From: Methylobacillus rhizosphaerae
GTDB lineage: Bacteria > Pseudomonadota > Gammaproteobacteria > Burkholderiales > Methylophilaceae
DNA length: 64,000 bases
Assembly (NCBI RefSeq): GCF_900187985.1
Contig: NZ_FZOA01000007.1
Location: 1-64,000 of the forward strand
Direction: 5' to 3'
The position numbers and the translations under genes were made by a program. The first letter of the stretch is position 1, and every line of letters starts with the position of its first letter. The notes below the pieces were generated by a model. The model worked only from the letters and a program-made list of their open reading frames with translations, was not told the origin of the DNA and searched no databases. This document shows, one piece after another, positions 16,937 through 25,995 of the stretch.

Positions 16937-18487
16937 CTAGAACGCGCTGACTGTCAACTCCACGTAGAAAAAGTTGGAGGTGTCTTTGCGGTCGCCGATC
17001 CTGTTTTTTACAAAATCTCCACCCTTGAAATAGGCATATCCCACATTGGCGCCGACATGCTTGTTGACCGGGAAGCGAACGCGAAGGTCCCACTCTTCTC
17101 CCAGGTCACGACCACTATTTCCAGTGGCATCGGTGCTCACCGCGCTGGCACCCCAGCGGTCAGTTGCGCTGTCCAGCTTATACCAGCTATAGCCTGTATC
17201 AATATTCACGCCGGTGAACGGGCTGAATTCGGCACGAATCTTGGTGGCATTGATGTTTTCCATCTGGATGTAATCATTGCTTGACCATGGCCGCGCAAAC
17301 CCGAACAGGCGATCAAAACGTTCGCTGGTGCCGGAGCTTGATCCCTTGTCGCCACTTGCAACACCATAGTTAGCGCTGAAACGTGGTTTCCATGGGTGAT
17401 CAGCGGTATAGCCAACTTCAGCGACATAGGAATAGGCGCGATGGTCCTTGGCACCATCTTCGCCCCACTGGCGGTAGTAGCTGGCATCGTAATCAAAACC
17501 TGTCTTGCCGATGAGTCCATAACCGCGCAGACCGGCAGTGTGGATTTCACGGTCATTGGCATTGGTGACAGGTACGCCTGAGGAGTTATATTTTACTTTG
17601 TCGCCATCTTGCTTGAGGTAGAAATAAGAAGGGGACAGGGTGATGATGTCTGACCATTTGCGCCAATCGAATACGGCACCATAGAACCATTGCCCGTTAT
17701 CGCGCTGGTCAAGCTCTTCAGTAAAGCGAATCAGTGGTTGCAGGGCGAAAATATCGAATTCCCAATCATTTTTATGCTGACCAAAAGTGGCTCGCACACC
17801 CTGGAATGTGTTGGTGGTATTGCGCCATTCATTGCGGGCAATCAGGCGGCGATCAAGTTGCTCGAAGGCCATGCGACCAGCTTTGATACTGACAGGCCGT
17901 TCATTACCCAGATCATCCTTGCCCAGTCCATCCTTGAAAAACAGTTCCGCATAGGCCTGGATTGGCTCCGCCAGGTTCACATCACGGTTGTCACGCGCAA
18001 AGTGGCTGTGATTACGGCGGTCATCTTCCAACTCAAGCGTAAATCTCAAAGGATCAAATTTATTACGCACGGCAAGGTAGACGCGGGAGCGTAACAAAAA
18101 TGGCTCATCTGTGACATTGGTGCCGCGGCGGAAGTCATTTTCGCGGTTTTCATAGCGGAAACGATAGTCAGCGCCTACATCCAGCCAGTCGATGTCAGTA
18201 TATTCCTTGAGCCAGGTCTGGTTGATAGGCTTAACGAATCTTGGTGGTTCACTCTCACGTTGGGTGCCGTAAGCACGCGGAGCTACCCAGTAGCCTTTTT
18301 CAGCCTTCTTGGCTAACGCGGCTTCAGCGGCAAGTTCTGCCTTGCGCGCCTTGATACGTTCCTGCTGGTCATTTTCTTCTGCACTGAGTGTGGAGTTGGT
18401 CGTGATTTCCTCTGCATAGGCCAGCCCAGTACTCAGCACAATGCCACTCGCAATTAATAGTTGGATAATTCCAGTTTTCTTGGACAA
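16937..18487 (-). CDS. Outer-membrane porin, alginate-export (AlgE)-like fold, sulfur-regulated
   Basis: This exported protein of about 516 residues has a signal peptide ending LSTGLAYA and a charged Ala/Lys/Glu helix (about residues 30-60). A long beta-barrel rich in Tyr/Arg/Asp follows (VGADYRFRYENRENDFRR, LRFTLELEDDRRNHSHFARD, SIKAGRMAFEQLDRRLIARNEWRNTTNTFQGVRATF). It ends FFYVELTVSAF with C-terminal Phe. The pattern matches the alginate-export-domain porins that sit near organosulfur genes in other proteobacteria. TTG at 18487 is chosen because GGGAG lies 7 nt upstream; a longer TTG start at 18505 is possible. It probably admits sulfonates or sulfate esters, but this is inference from context. 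Confidence 0.82.
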   Translation of the reverse strand: MSKKTGIIQLLIASGIVLSTGLAYAEEITTNSTLSAEENDQQERIKARKAELAAEAALAKKAEKGYWVAPRAYGTQRESEPPRFVKPINQTWLKEYTDIDWLDVGADYRFRYENRENDFRRGTNVTDEPFLLRSRVYLAVRNKFDPLRFTLELEDDRRNHSHFARDNRDVNLAEPIQAYAELFFKDGLGKDDLGNERPVSIKAGRMAFEQLDRRLIARNEWRNTTNTFQGVRATFGQHKNDWEFDIFALQPLIRFTEELDQRDNGQWFYGAVFDWRKWSDIITLSPSYFYLKQDGDKVKYNSSGVPVTNANDREIHTAGLRGYGLIGKTGFDYDASYYRQWGEDGAKDHRAYSYVAEVGYTADHPWKPRFSANYGVASGDKGSSSGTSERFDRLFGFARPWSSNDYIQMENINATKIRAEFSPFTGVNIDTGYSWYKLDSATDRWGASAVSTDATGNSGRDLGEEWDLRVRFPVNKHVGANVGYAYFKGGDFVKNRIGDRKDTSNFFYVELTVSAF

Positions 18488-18661
18488 GATGATCTCCCTG
18501 ATCAAAGTATTGCTTCCAGTCGACTGGGTGCAATCCCTGTTTAAACGAATATTAATAGTAGCCGCTGCGGGTGCAGTAGGTTAAAACTGGCTCGTGAGGC
18601 CAGGTATATGCTGGCATCCATCCAGAATTACCAGATAGCCGGATGGATGTGAGATGTGTGC

Positions 18662-18703
18662 ACTTTAACAATGGCTTCAAATAATAAAAAATAATTTTTT
18701 ATT
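18662..18703 (-). promoter_or_regulatory. Operator/promoter candidate of the porin gene
   Basis: The same ACTTTAACAATG box as upstream of oscA is found here (18662-18673). It is followed by a palindrome with perfect 9-bp arms AATAAAAAA (18683-18691) and TTTTTTATT (18695-18703). It lies about 175-215 nt before the porin start, so the porin message would have a long leader. Confidence 0.5.
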
Positions 18704-18742
18704 CTAATAATATTCAAATTTAAAATATGGGGAAGGGGAAAA

Positions 18743-19288
18743 TCAACGTGAATGTTTCCACATTACATCCGGCGCATTAGCTATCCGGTTGAGATGACGC
18801 GCCATGACAAATAACAGGTCAGAGAGGCGATTGATATAAGGCAGTGAGGCAGGTGTGGTTTCTTGTTCGCGATGCAGTGTAATCAGCGTCCGTTCTGCCC
18901 GACGGCATACGGTGCGGGCCAAGTGGCACAATGCCGCGGCCCGGGTACCGCCTGGTAGAATAAATTCGCGTAATGGGCTGAGTTCTGCATTAAGAGTATC
19001 CAGCGTCTGCTCTAGGACGCTGACGCGATCAGGATTTAAAATTTGGTGGCCGGGAATGGCGATTTCGCCTCCCAGATCAAACAGATCGTGTTGTATGGCC
19101 AGCAGGGATGCTGATATTGAATCCGGGAGGGGTTCTGTAAGTAATACGCCCAATGCGGCATTGAGCTCATCCACGTTGCCCATGGCCTCTATGCGAATGC
19201 TGTCTTTGGGGGTGCGGCTGCCATCTCCCAGACCGGTGAGGCCATCGTCACCTGTGCGTGTGTATATTTTGCTGAGGCGGTTGCCCAT
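18743..19288 (-). CDS. cobO: Cob(I)alamin adenosyltransferase, PduO type
   Basis: This 181-residue enzyme transfers adenosyl from ATP to cob(I)alamin. The PduO-type signature is clear: N-terminal ATP loop IYTRTGDDGLTGLGDGSR, then GNVDELNAALG, FILPGGTRAAALCHLARTVCRRAER and the final YINRLSDLLFVMARHLNR. It is a single gene, divergent from murI. Gene naming for this type varies (cobA2, pduO, atr). The symbol here means function only. Confidence 0.93.
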   Translation of the reverse strand: MGNRLSKIYTRTGDDGLTGLGDGSRTPKDSIRIEAMGNVDELNAALGVLLTEPLPDSISASLLAIQHDLFDLGGEIAIPGHQILNPDRVSVLEQTLDTLNAELSPLREFILPGGTRAAALCHLARTVCRRAERTLITLHREQETTPASLPYINRLSDLLFVMARHLNRIANAPDVMWKHSR

Positions 19289-19408
19289 GGGATATCCTTT
19301 GTTTTTGTGAATACCCGTATTCTAATTTGAAATGCAGGGGGCTGGTTCACAGGGGCTGCCTTGGGTACACTGTGTCAGTTTTTATTTCATATCCTGATTG
19401 AGTTCAAT

Positions 19409-20227
19409 GTGTCGGATCATTCGTCTGAGAAACCTGCGCCAGTCATAGGAGTTTTTGATTCCGGCGTTGGGGGCCTGTCTGTATTACGGCATATCAGGGA
19501 ACAGCTTCCGGATGCAAATCTGCTGTATTTTGCAGATTCATTGCATGCGCCTTATGGATCAAAAACTTCGGCCTATATCATCGAACGGGCAAGAAAAATC
19601 ACTCATTTTCTTTTGGGGCAGGGGGCTCAGGCAATTGTTGTGGCCTGCAATACCGCCACTGCCGCTGCCATCAAAACGCTGAGACAGGAGTTTGCAGTGC
19701 CTGTCATCGGGATGGAGCCCGCGGTCAAGCCTGCAGTAGCAGCAACACGGAGTGGTATCGTGGGCGTGCTTGCGACCAGTGGAACGCTGCGCAGTGCGCA
19801 ATTCGCAGCCTTGCTGGAAAGTTATGGCCAGCATATCAAGGTGGAGACCCAGGCGTGTACCGGGCTGGTTGAGCGCATTGAGCAGGGAGACCTGGCTTCT
19901 GCGACGACGCGAGCGTTGGTGCAGCAATATGTTGCTCCGTTGATAGCATCGGGTGCTGATACTATTGTGCTGGGGTGCACGCATTATCCTTTTGTGGAAA
20001 CACTGATTGCCGAAATTGCCGGGCCGGAGGTGGTGCTGATTGATACAGGGGAGGCCGTGGCCCGGCAGTTGTGCCGACGCCTGCATGAGTTGACATTACC
20101 TGCTGAAAATCCTGCTCAGGGCACGGTCGTGTGCTGGACCAACAACGATACACCGGAAGGTGTGGTGTTCATCCGGCAATGCATAGGCGGGGAAGTCTCA
20201 GTGCAAAAAGCACCGATGGATGTATGA
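19409..20227 (+). CDS. murI: Glutamate racemase
   Basis: This 272-residue enzyme converts L- to D-glutamate for peptidoglycan. Both catalytic cysteine motifs are present (ACNTATAAA and LGCTHYPF), as is the N-terminal IGVFDSGVGGLSVLR. GTG 19409 is taken as start since it gives the family's usual N-terminus; an upstream TTG at 19361 would add 16 unusual residues. No strong ribosome site is visible for either. It is divergent from the adenosyltransferase and convergent with the zinc-finger gene. Confidence 0.93.
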   Translation: MSDHSSEKPAPVIGVFDSGVGGLSVLRHIREQLPDANLLYFADSLHAPYGSKTSAYIIERARKITHFLLGQGAQAIVVACNTATAAAIKTLRQEFAVPVIGMEPAVKPAVAATRSGIVGVLATSGTLRSAQFAALLESYGQHIKVETQACTGLVERIEQGDLASATTRALVQQYVAPLIASGADTIVLGCTHYPFVETLIAEIAGPEVVLIDTGEAVARQLCRRLHELTLPAENPAQGTVVCWTNNDTPEGVVFIRQCIGGEVSVQKAPMDV

Positions 20228-20236
20228 CGCTGGAAA

Positions 20237-20268
20237 CAATAAAGCCGGAACGAATCCGGCTTTATTGT
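20237..20268. terminator. Bidirectional terminator between murI and the zinc-finger gene
   Basis: The stem AATAAAGCCGGA / TCCGGCTTTATT has A- and T-rich flanks on both sides, placed between two convergent genes. Confidence 0.85.
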
Positions 20269-20460
20269 TTAGTGGTGGCTGATGGTTTCTCCAGCCTTCA
20301 GTTTGTATTTTGTCCCGCAATAAGGACATGCAGCATGGCCGCTGGCAGCGATATCAAGAAAGACGCGCGGATGTGAACACCACAATGCCACTGCATCGGT
20401 AGGGCAGTGCAGCGGCAGGTCTTTGGCGCTGATTTCGATTTCCTTGGTGTCCGTTGTCAT
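20269..20460 (-). CDS. Small zinc-finger (zf-CHCC/NDUFS6-like) protein
   Basis: This 63-residue protein carries the four-ligand pattern of the zf-CHCC family: HCPTDAVALWCSHPRVFLD and then GHAACPYCGTKYKLK (Cys, His, Cys, Cys). Relatives in mitochondria (NDUFS6) and proteobacteria bind one zinc. It lies 20 nt downstream of ilvE on the same strand and is likely in its operon. Role in the cell unknown. Confidence 0.85.
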   Translation of the reverse strand: MTTDTKEIEISAKDLPLHCPTDAVALWCSHPRVFLDIAASGHAACPYCGTKYKLKAGETISHH

Positions 20461-20479
20461 GGCGTCCTCTTGATTGTGT

Positions 20480-21400
20480 TTATACCAGGGTGAGCCAGTC
20501 GATATGCTCTGGAGAGCGGCCATGAACCACATCGAAATACTTGGCTTGCAGCTTTTCGGTGATTGGGCCGCGTGTGCCGGCGCCAATGGCACGATTATCC
20601 AGTTCGCGGATCGGTGTCACTTCGGCGGCAGTACCAGTGAAGAAGGCTTCGTCAGCAGAATACACTTCATCGCGGGTAATGCGTTTCTCGATAATCTGGT
20701 AGCCAAATTCTGTGGCTAACTGAACAACCGTATCACGTGTGATACCTTCCAGCGCGCTGGTCAGGTCTGGTGTATAGATCTTGTTATTGCGGATGATGAA
20801 AATGTTTTCACCGGAGCCTTCAGCGACAAAACCATCGACATCCAGCAATAACGCCTCATCGTAGCCATCCTGCGCAGCTTCCTGGTGTGCCAGGATGGAA
20901 TTCATGTAATTGCCGTTTGCCTTGGCTTTACACATGTGGATATTGACATGATGGCGAGCGAAAGAGGAGGTCTTGACGCGAATGCCGTGCTTGATGGCAT
21001 CATCACCCATATAGGCGCCCCATGACCATGCTGCGACAATGACATGCGTGGAGAGCGTCTTGGCGGAAATGCCCATGGCTTCAGCACCATAGAATGCCAT
21101 GGGACGCATATAGCCTGATTCGAGATTGTTTTCACGGATCGCAGCTTTTTGCGCTTCGAGTAATGTGGCCTTGTCGAATGGCATTCTCATGCCAAGGATA
21201 TGTGCCGAGCGGAACAGGCGGTCAGTGTGTTCCTGCAGGCGGAAAATTGCTGTGCCCTTGTCTGTTTTATAGGCGCGCACACCTTCAAATACGCCCATGC
21301 CGTAGTGCAGCGTGTGGGTCAGCACGTGGGTGGTGGCATCGCGCCAAGGCACCATTTTTCCGTCATACCAAATCAGACCATCGCGGTCGGCCATCGACAT
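20480..21400 (-). CDS. ilvE: Branched-chain amino acid aminotransferase
   Basis: This 306-residue PLP enzyme of fold type IV catalyses the last step of Val, Leu and Ile synthesis. Landmarks are GLIWYDGKMVPWRDATTHVLTHTLHYGMGVFEGVRAY, the PLP lysine region KANGNYMNSILAHQEA and SGENIFIIRNNKIYTPDL. The start MSMADRDG was chosen because GGAG lies 11 nt upstream and the length matches the family; the frame is open 90 nt further upstream. Confidence 0.95.
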   Translation of the reverse strand: MSMADRDGLIWYDGKMVPWRDATTHVLTHTLHYGMGVFEGVRAYKTDKGTAIFRLQEHTDRLFRSAHILGMRMPFDKATLLEAQKAAIRENNLESGYMRPMAFYGAEAMGISAKTLSTHVIVAAWSWGAYMGDDAIKHGIRVKTSSFARHHVNIHMCKAKANGNYMNSILAHQEAAQDGYDEALLLDVDGFVAEGSGENIFIIRNNKIYTPDLTSALEGITRDTVVQLATEFGYQIIEKRITRDEVYSADEAFFTGTAAEVTPIRELDNRAIGAGTRGPITEKLQAKYFDVVHGRSPEHIDWLTLV

Positions 21401-21564
21401 CTTTGTTTCTCCGTTACCAATTGCTGTCAAAACCTTCATTGTACGCGCAAGCTCTTGTATTTGAATAGCTGGTTTTCTGAAATTGTTCATGCTGGAAAGA
21501 TGAACGCGTCAGGATTTTCTGGCAGCAATCCTTGGTGTGGATAAGTTGAGTGTTTTGCTGGGAT

Positions 21565-21628
21565 ATTAACCACTTTTAAATTATGGTTAATGGATGTAGA
21601 ATAAAACCATAATTATTTTATGGTTAAT
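21565..21628 (+). promoter_or_regulatory. Cluster of AACCAT/ATGGTT inverted half-sites upstream of the OmpW-like gene
   Basis: Within 64 nt there are ATTAACCA (21565-21572), TTATGGTTAAT (21581-21591), AACCATAA (21605-21612) and TTATGGTTAAT (21618-21628). They form two inverted pairs just before the start codon. This looks like a repeated operator. The regulator is unknown. Confidence 0.45.
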
Positions 21629-21640
21629 AAGGTGGATCTG

Positions 21641-22282
21641 ATGGAACTCAAGCAGTTTGTTGTGTTGGGAAGTATGTTATTGGCTCCTCTCACTGTCATG
21701 GCTGAGGCCGGGGATTGGGTAGTGCGTGCGCGTGCTGTGAACGTCAGTCCTGATGAAAAGAGCCGGTTGGGACATTATGTTGGTGCTGCTGGGGCTAGGC
21801 TGCAGGTAAACGATCAGGTGATTCCTGAGCTGGATATTTCTTATTATCTGACTCGGAATATTGCACTGGAGCTGATTCTGGCATTGGGCACGCGTCATGA
21901 TGTCAGCATCAAGGGAGCAGGCGGGGTGGCGAGTGAGTCGCTTGGTTCTGTCAACCTGCTGCCACCAACGCTGACGGCACAATGGCATTTTCGCCCCGGG
22001 CGGATTGTTGATCCTTATCTTGGCGCCGGGCTGAATTACACCCGCTTTATGGATAATGGACTGTATTCGAAGCAAGTGGGCGAGATCCGTGTCGAGCGCA
22101 ATAGCTGGGGGCCGGTGTTGCAGGCGGGGTTTGATATCAATATGAAGGATGGGTGGCTATTGAATGCTGATATCAAGTATCTGTGGGTGGATACAGATGT
22201 CAGGCTTAAGGGTGGAGCGAAGATCGACCGCCTTGATATTAACCCGTGGGTGATTGGTTTCGGCTTCGGCAAGCGCTTCTAA
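21641..22282 (+). CDS. OmpW-family outer-membrane protein
   Basis: This small eight-stranded barrel protein of about 213 residues has a signal peptide (MELKQFVVLGSMLLAPLTVMAEA). OmpW landmarks are GDWVVRARAVNVSPDEKS, LTAQWHFRP, DPYLGAGLNYTRF, WLLNADIKYLWVDTDVRL and C-terminal Phe (GFGFGKRF). AAGGTGG precedes the ATG at 21641. OmpW proteins pass small hydrophobic molecules. It is a stand-alone gene upstream of the cbb3 operon. Confidence 0.92.
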   Translation: MELKQFVVLGSMLLAPLTVMAEAGDWVVRARAVNVSPDEKSRLGHYVGAAGARLQVNDQVIPELDISYYLTRNIALELILALGTRHDVSIKGAGGVASESLGSVNLLPPTLTAQWHFRPGRIVDPYLGAGLNYTRFMDNGLYSKQVGEIRVERNSWGPVLQAGFDINMKDGWLLNADIKYLWVDTDVRLKGGAKIDRLDINPWVIGFGFGKRF

Positions 22283-22539
22283 GTCATATTTCCCAGACAT
22301 TTTCCCGATGATGGTCATTCTGTGGTTTTTTCCATGAAAACTGGTTGATCCAGCCTGTGGGAGGGTATGTGATTGATCAGGAAGGGAATCTAGAAGTGTG
22401 GTGGATGCGGTGAAGGGTGCTGCTGTCACGGGGGCGTGATATTACCCAATTTTTTTAGGGTTTTTCTTGTCCAAGAGCTTGGATAGGGAATATAATTTTG
22501 CGATTTGTTACAGCTAGATTTTTGTGTAAGGAGATAGTA

Positions 22540-23997
22540 ATGGCAACGGCAAGCGTCTCGACTGCTGGTGTTGGTACTAGCGAACAATATAATTACGATA
22601 TTATTCGCAAGTTCACCATCATGACCTTGATCTGGGGAGCGATTGGTATGTTCGTTGGCGTTTATATCGCCTCTGAACTGGCTTTTCCGTTTCTGAATTT
22701 TGACACCCCATACATTACATTTGGCCGCTTGCGTCCAGTGCATACCAGTGGTGTCATTTTTGGATTCGGTGGTAGTGCGCTCTTTGCCACTTCTTACTAT
22801 GTTGTGCAGCGCACCTGTCAAACGCGATTGTTTGGCGGAGACGGGCTGGCCAATTTTACTTTCTGGGGTTGGCAGGCTGCGATTGCGCTTTCCGCGCTGG
22901 GTTACATGTTCGGTTATACCCAAGCGCGCGAATATGCGGAAATGGTATGGCCTATTGACCTGCTGGTATTGCTGGTGTGGGTCTCCTATCTGGCTATTTA
23001 CGTAGGCACTTTGCTCAACCGTAAACAGCCGCATATCTATGTTGCCAACTGGTTCTACCTTGCATTCATCCTGGCAACCGCTTTGCTGCATATCTTCAAT
23101 AACCTGCAGGTGCCTGTGAAGCTCTTCTCCCTGGAGTCCTACAGCTTGTTCTCCGGTACCCAGGATGCCATGACACAATGGTGGTATGGTCATAATGCTG
23201 TGGGTTTCTTCCTGACTGCGGCTTTCCTGGGCATGATGTATTACTTCGTTCCCAAGCAGGCTGGCCGTCCGGTGTATTCCTATCGCTTGTCCATTCTGCA
23301 CTTCTGGGCTTTGATATTCCTTTATATGTGGGCTGGTGCACACCATTTGCACTGGACTGCGTTGCCTGACTGGACTGGCACACTGGCTGCCACATTCTCC
23401 ATCATGCTGTTGCTGCCGTCTTGGGGCGGTATGATCAACGGTATCATGACGTTGTCCGGCGCATGGGACAAGTTGCGTACTGATCCTGTGATCCGTTTCC
23501 TGATTGTGGCCCTGTCTTTCTATGGCATGTCTACTTTCGAAGGCCCGATGATGTCCTTGAAGGATGTCAATGCCTTGTCCCACTACACTGACTGGACAGT
23601 CGGCCACGTTCACTCCGGTGCGCTGGGCTGGGTCGCCATGATTACCTTCGGTAGCCTGTACCATATGGTGCCGCGTCTCTGGAATACCCCGATGTACAGC
23701 GTGCGCCTGGTGAACGTGCATTTCTGGCTGGCAACCATTGGTGTGCTGCTTTACATCACTGCCATGTGGATTTCCGGCATCATGCAGGGCTTGATGTGGC
23801 GCGCATTCGATGACTTTGGCAACTTGCAATACTCCTTTGTTGAGTCTGTTGCTGCAGCACATCCGTTCTATGTCATGCGGGCTGTAGGCGGAATTTTCTT
23901 CCTGACCGGCATGATCCTCATGTGCTACAACATGTACAAGACCATCCGTCAGGGTAGTACCGCTGCACATGCGGACCTTAATGTGGCAGCAGCCTAA
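22540..23997 (+). CDS. ccoN: cbb3-type cytochrome c oxidase subunit I
   Basis: This 485-residue catalytic subunit of the high-affinity terminal oxidase has twelve helices. The heme/CuB histidines are visible in [52 protein letters not shown] and [10 protein letters not shown]-type segments. A strong AAGGAGA site precedes the ATG; the frame extends a little upstream. It begins ccoNOQP. It reduces oxygen under microaerobic conditions and pumps protons. Confidence 0.97.
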   Translation: MATASVSTAGVGTSEQYNYDIIRKFTIMTLIWGAIGMFVGVYIASELAFPFLNFDTPYITFGRLRPVHTSGVIFGFGGSALFATSYYVVQRTCQTRLFGGDGLANFTFWGWQAAIALSALGYMFGYTQAREYAEMVWPIDLLVLLVWVSYLAIYVGTLLNRKQPHIYVANWFYLAFILATALLHIFNNLQVPVKLFSLESYSLFSGTQDAMTQWWYGHNAVGFFLTAAFLGMMYYFVPKQAGRPVYSYRLSILHFWALIFLYMWAGAHHLHWTALPDWTGTLAATFSIMLLLPSWGGMINGIMTLSGAWDKLRTDPVIRFLIVALSFYGMSTFEGPMMSLKDVNALSHYTDWTVGHVHSGALGWVAMITFGSLYHMVPRLWNTPMYSVRLVNVHFWLATIGVLLYITAMWISGIMQGLMWRAFDDFGNLQYSFVESVAAAHPFYVMRAVGGIFFLTGMILMCYNMYKTIRQGSTAAHADLNVAAA

Positions 23998-24032
23998 GCG
24001 GCTGATGTATAGACGAGTTACTGGAGTTATTC

Positions 24033-24767
24033 ATGAAGCATGACAATATTGAGCGCAACCTGGGCATATTGCTGGTATTCACCATGCTGGCAATCAGTGT
24101 CGGTGGTATGGTTGAGATCATTCCGCTGTTCTTCATCAAGGAAACCGTGGAAAAAGTAGATGGCGTACGTCCTTACACGCCATTGGAACAGCGGGGACGG
24201 GATATCTATATTCGCGAAGGTTGCTACCTGTGCCATTCACAGATGATTCGTCCTTTCCGTGATGAAGCATTGCGCTATGGCCATTACTCACTGGCGGCTG
24301 AGTCCAAGTATGACCATCCATTCCAATGGGGCTCTAAGCGTACCGGTCCTGACCTGGCGCGTGTCGGAGGAAAATATTCCAATGACTGGCATACCCAGCA
24401 TTTGACCGCTCCGCGTTCCTTGGTGCCTCAGTCCGTGATGCCTAACTATCCTTGGTTGGCGAAGAATGAACTGAAGTATGACGATATACAGGATCGCATG
24501 AAGGCGTTGCGCCGCACTGGTGTTCCATACTCCAACAGCCAAGCTGAGTATCAGCGTAACGTTGAAGAGTTTGGCGCGGATGTTGCCAAGACGCTGCATA
24601 TTCCTGATGCAGAGAAAAACCTGGTTGCCCAGGCTCAGCTGGGTAATTACGATACTGACCCGAGCAACATCACTGAAATGGATGCATTGGTGGCCTACTT
24701 GCAGGTACTGGGCACCATGGTTGATTTCAAGAAATATGATGACGATTATTTCGTCAAATTCCGTTAA
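24033..24767 (+). CDS. ccoO: cbb3-type cytochrome c oxidase subunit II (mono-heme c)
   Basis: This 244-residue subunit has an N-terminal membrane anchor (NLGILLVFTMLAISVGGMVEIIPLFF). A single heme c site (GCYLCHSQMIRPF) and the distal Met region (VPQSVMPNYPWL) follow. It passes electrons from CcoP to CcoN. It lies 35 nt after ccoN. Confidence 0.97.
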   Translation: MKHDNIERNLGILLVFTMLAISVGGMVEIIPLFFIKETVEKVDGVRPYTPLEQRGRDIYIREGCYLCHSQMIRPFRDEALRYGHYSLAAESKYDHPFQWGSKRTGPDLARVGGKYSNDWHTQHLTAPRSLVPQSVMPNYPWLAKNELKYDDIQDRMKALRRTGVPYSNSQAEYQRNVEEFGADVAKTLHIPDAEKNLVAQAQLGNYDTDPSNITEMDALVAYLQVLGTMVDFKKYDDDYFVKFR

Positions 24768-24776
24768 GAGGTAAAG

Positions 24777-24947
24777 ATGATGGAATGGATGCTTTGGTTC
24801 ACGCGTTTTGAAAATACTAAACCGTTGTCACTGGTCATTTTTTTTCTCGTGTTCTGTGGTGTCCTGTTCTATCTTTTCGGAAGCAAAACACGCAGCGAGA
24901 CTCTGGAAAGTCACAAGAACATCCCGCTGCAAGATGACGAGATCTAG
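24777..24947 (+). CDS. ccoQ: cbb3 oxidase small subunit CcoQ
   Basis: This 56-residue single-helix protein (MMEWMLWFTRFENTKPLSLV ...) has a helix from about residue 17 to 35 (PLSLVIFFLVFCGVLFYLFG) and a charged tail. Its position between ccoO (9 nt) and ccoP (13 nt) with AGAGGTAAAG upstream is diagnostic for CcoQ. CcoQ stabilises the CcoP-CcoNO contact. Confidence 0.9.
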   Translation: MMEWMLWFTRFENTKPLSLVIFFLVFCGVLFYLFGSKTRSETLESHKNIPLQDDEI

Positions 24948-24960
24948 TTAGGAAAGCATT

Positions 24961-25902
24961 ATGAGTCAGGATAAGGCTACGACGACAGCACCGAAAACCA
25001 TGGGCCATAGCTGGGATGGCATTGAGGAATATAACAATCCCTTGCCTACATGGTGGATTTGGGGCTTTTACATTACATTTATTTTTACGGTAGTTTACTG
25101 GCTGCTGTATCCCGCATGGCCTATTGGGGGTAATTACACTAAAGGCCTGACCGGGCTGCATACCATTACCTATACGGCAAAAACTGTCGATGGCAAGGAA
25201 GTGGAGAAAACCACGCACTGGAACATGCGTTCCAAGTTCCTGCACGAAATGAATGAGATGGAAGCTATCCAGAAGCAATGGTTTGACAAGGTGGCCTCCA
25301 TGTCTTACGACGATGTTGCCAAGGATGCAGAACTCATGCAATTCGTGAACTCTGCTGGTAAGACACTATTTTCTGATAACTGTGCACCTTGCCATCAGGC
25401 TGGTGGACAAGGCAAAATCGGGTTTGCTCCGAATCTGACGGATGATCACTGGCAGTTTGGCGGTACTTACGATGAAATCCATCAAACGATTGAGCATGGG
25501 CGTCGTGGTTTCATGCCGGCATTCAAGGAAGTGCTGGAGGATCAGCAGATCACACAGCTGGCGAACTATGTATTGAGCCTGTCAGGCGAACCACATGATG
25601 CCAGTTTGGCAACAGTGGGTGCGCAGCTCTTCAAGAGTGAGGAGGCCGGATGTTACTATTGCCATGGCGCAGATGCCAAGGGTAATACACAGATGGGTTC
25701 TGCCAACCTGACCGACAAGATCTGGCTCTGGGCGGATGTTGATGGTAAGGCCGGACAGGAGGCCAAATTGGCAGAAGTGAAACGTGTCATTACTTCTGGG
25801 CTGGATCGTGGTGTGATGCCGACTTGGGGTGGCCGTTTGAAGCCAGAACAAATCAAGTTGTTGACGGTCTATGTACATGATAGCCTTGGCGGCGGTCGGT
25901 AA
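24961..25902 (+). CDS. ccoP: cbb3-type cytochrome c oxidase subunit III (di-heme c)
   Basis: This 313-residue subunit has an N-terminal helix (WWIWGFYITFIFTVVYWLLYP) and two cytochrome c domains with heme sites CAPCH and CYYCH. Each has a downstream Met ligand (RRGFMPAF, RGVMPTWGG). It accepts electrons from soluble cytochrome c or the bc1 complex. It is the last structural gene, followed by a terminator. Confidence 0.97.
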   Translation: MSQDKATTTAPKTMGHSWDGIEEYNNPLPTWWIWGFYITFIFTVVYWLLYPAWPIGGNYTKGLTGLHTITYTAKTVDGKEVEKTTHWNMRSKFLHEMNEMEAIQKQWFDKVASMSYDDVAKDAELMQFVNSAGKTLFSDNCAPCHQAGGQGKIGFAPNLTDDHWQFGGTYDEIHQTIEHGRRGFMPAFKEVLEDQQITQLANYVLSLSGEPHDASLATVGAQLFKSEEAGCYYCHGADAKGNTQMGSANLTDKIWLWADVDGKAGQEAKLAEVKRVITSGLDRGVMPTWGGRLKPEQIKLLTVYVHDSLGGGR

Positions 25903-25917
25903 GTCCTCCTGGCGTTG

Positions 25918-25949
25918 AATAAAGGCTCACGCTATGTGGGCCTTTATTT
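25918..25949 (+). terminator. Terminator after ccoNOQP
   Basis: The stem AATAAAGGC / GCCTTTATT with inner partial pairing lies 16 nt after the ccoP stop. It separates structural from assembly genes. Confidence 0.75.
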
Positions 25950-25995
25950 CTAGTGCAGTTGCATCTCTTTTTCTGAAGGTGGTGATGTCAGCGTG

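Noticed and set aside
22345-22378. FNR/Anr box upstream of ccoN
   Set aside because: Two TTGATC half-sites are present but neither forms the TTGAT-N4-ATCAA palindrome, so no site was annotated.
22426-23970. A long open frame (about 514 codons) on the minus strand opposite ccoN
   Set aside because: It is fully antisense to the clearly conserved ccoN, has no membrane, catalytic or domain motif, and its composition (many His, Gln, Pro) is typical of a shadow of codon-biased sequence.
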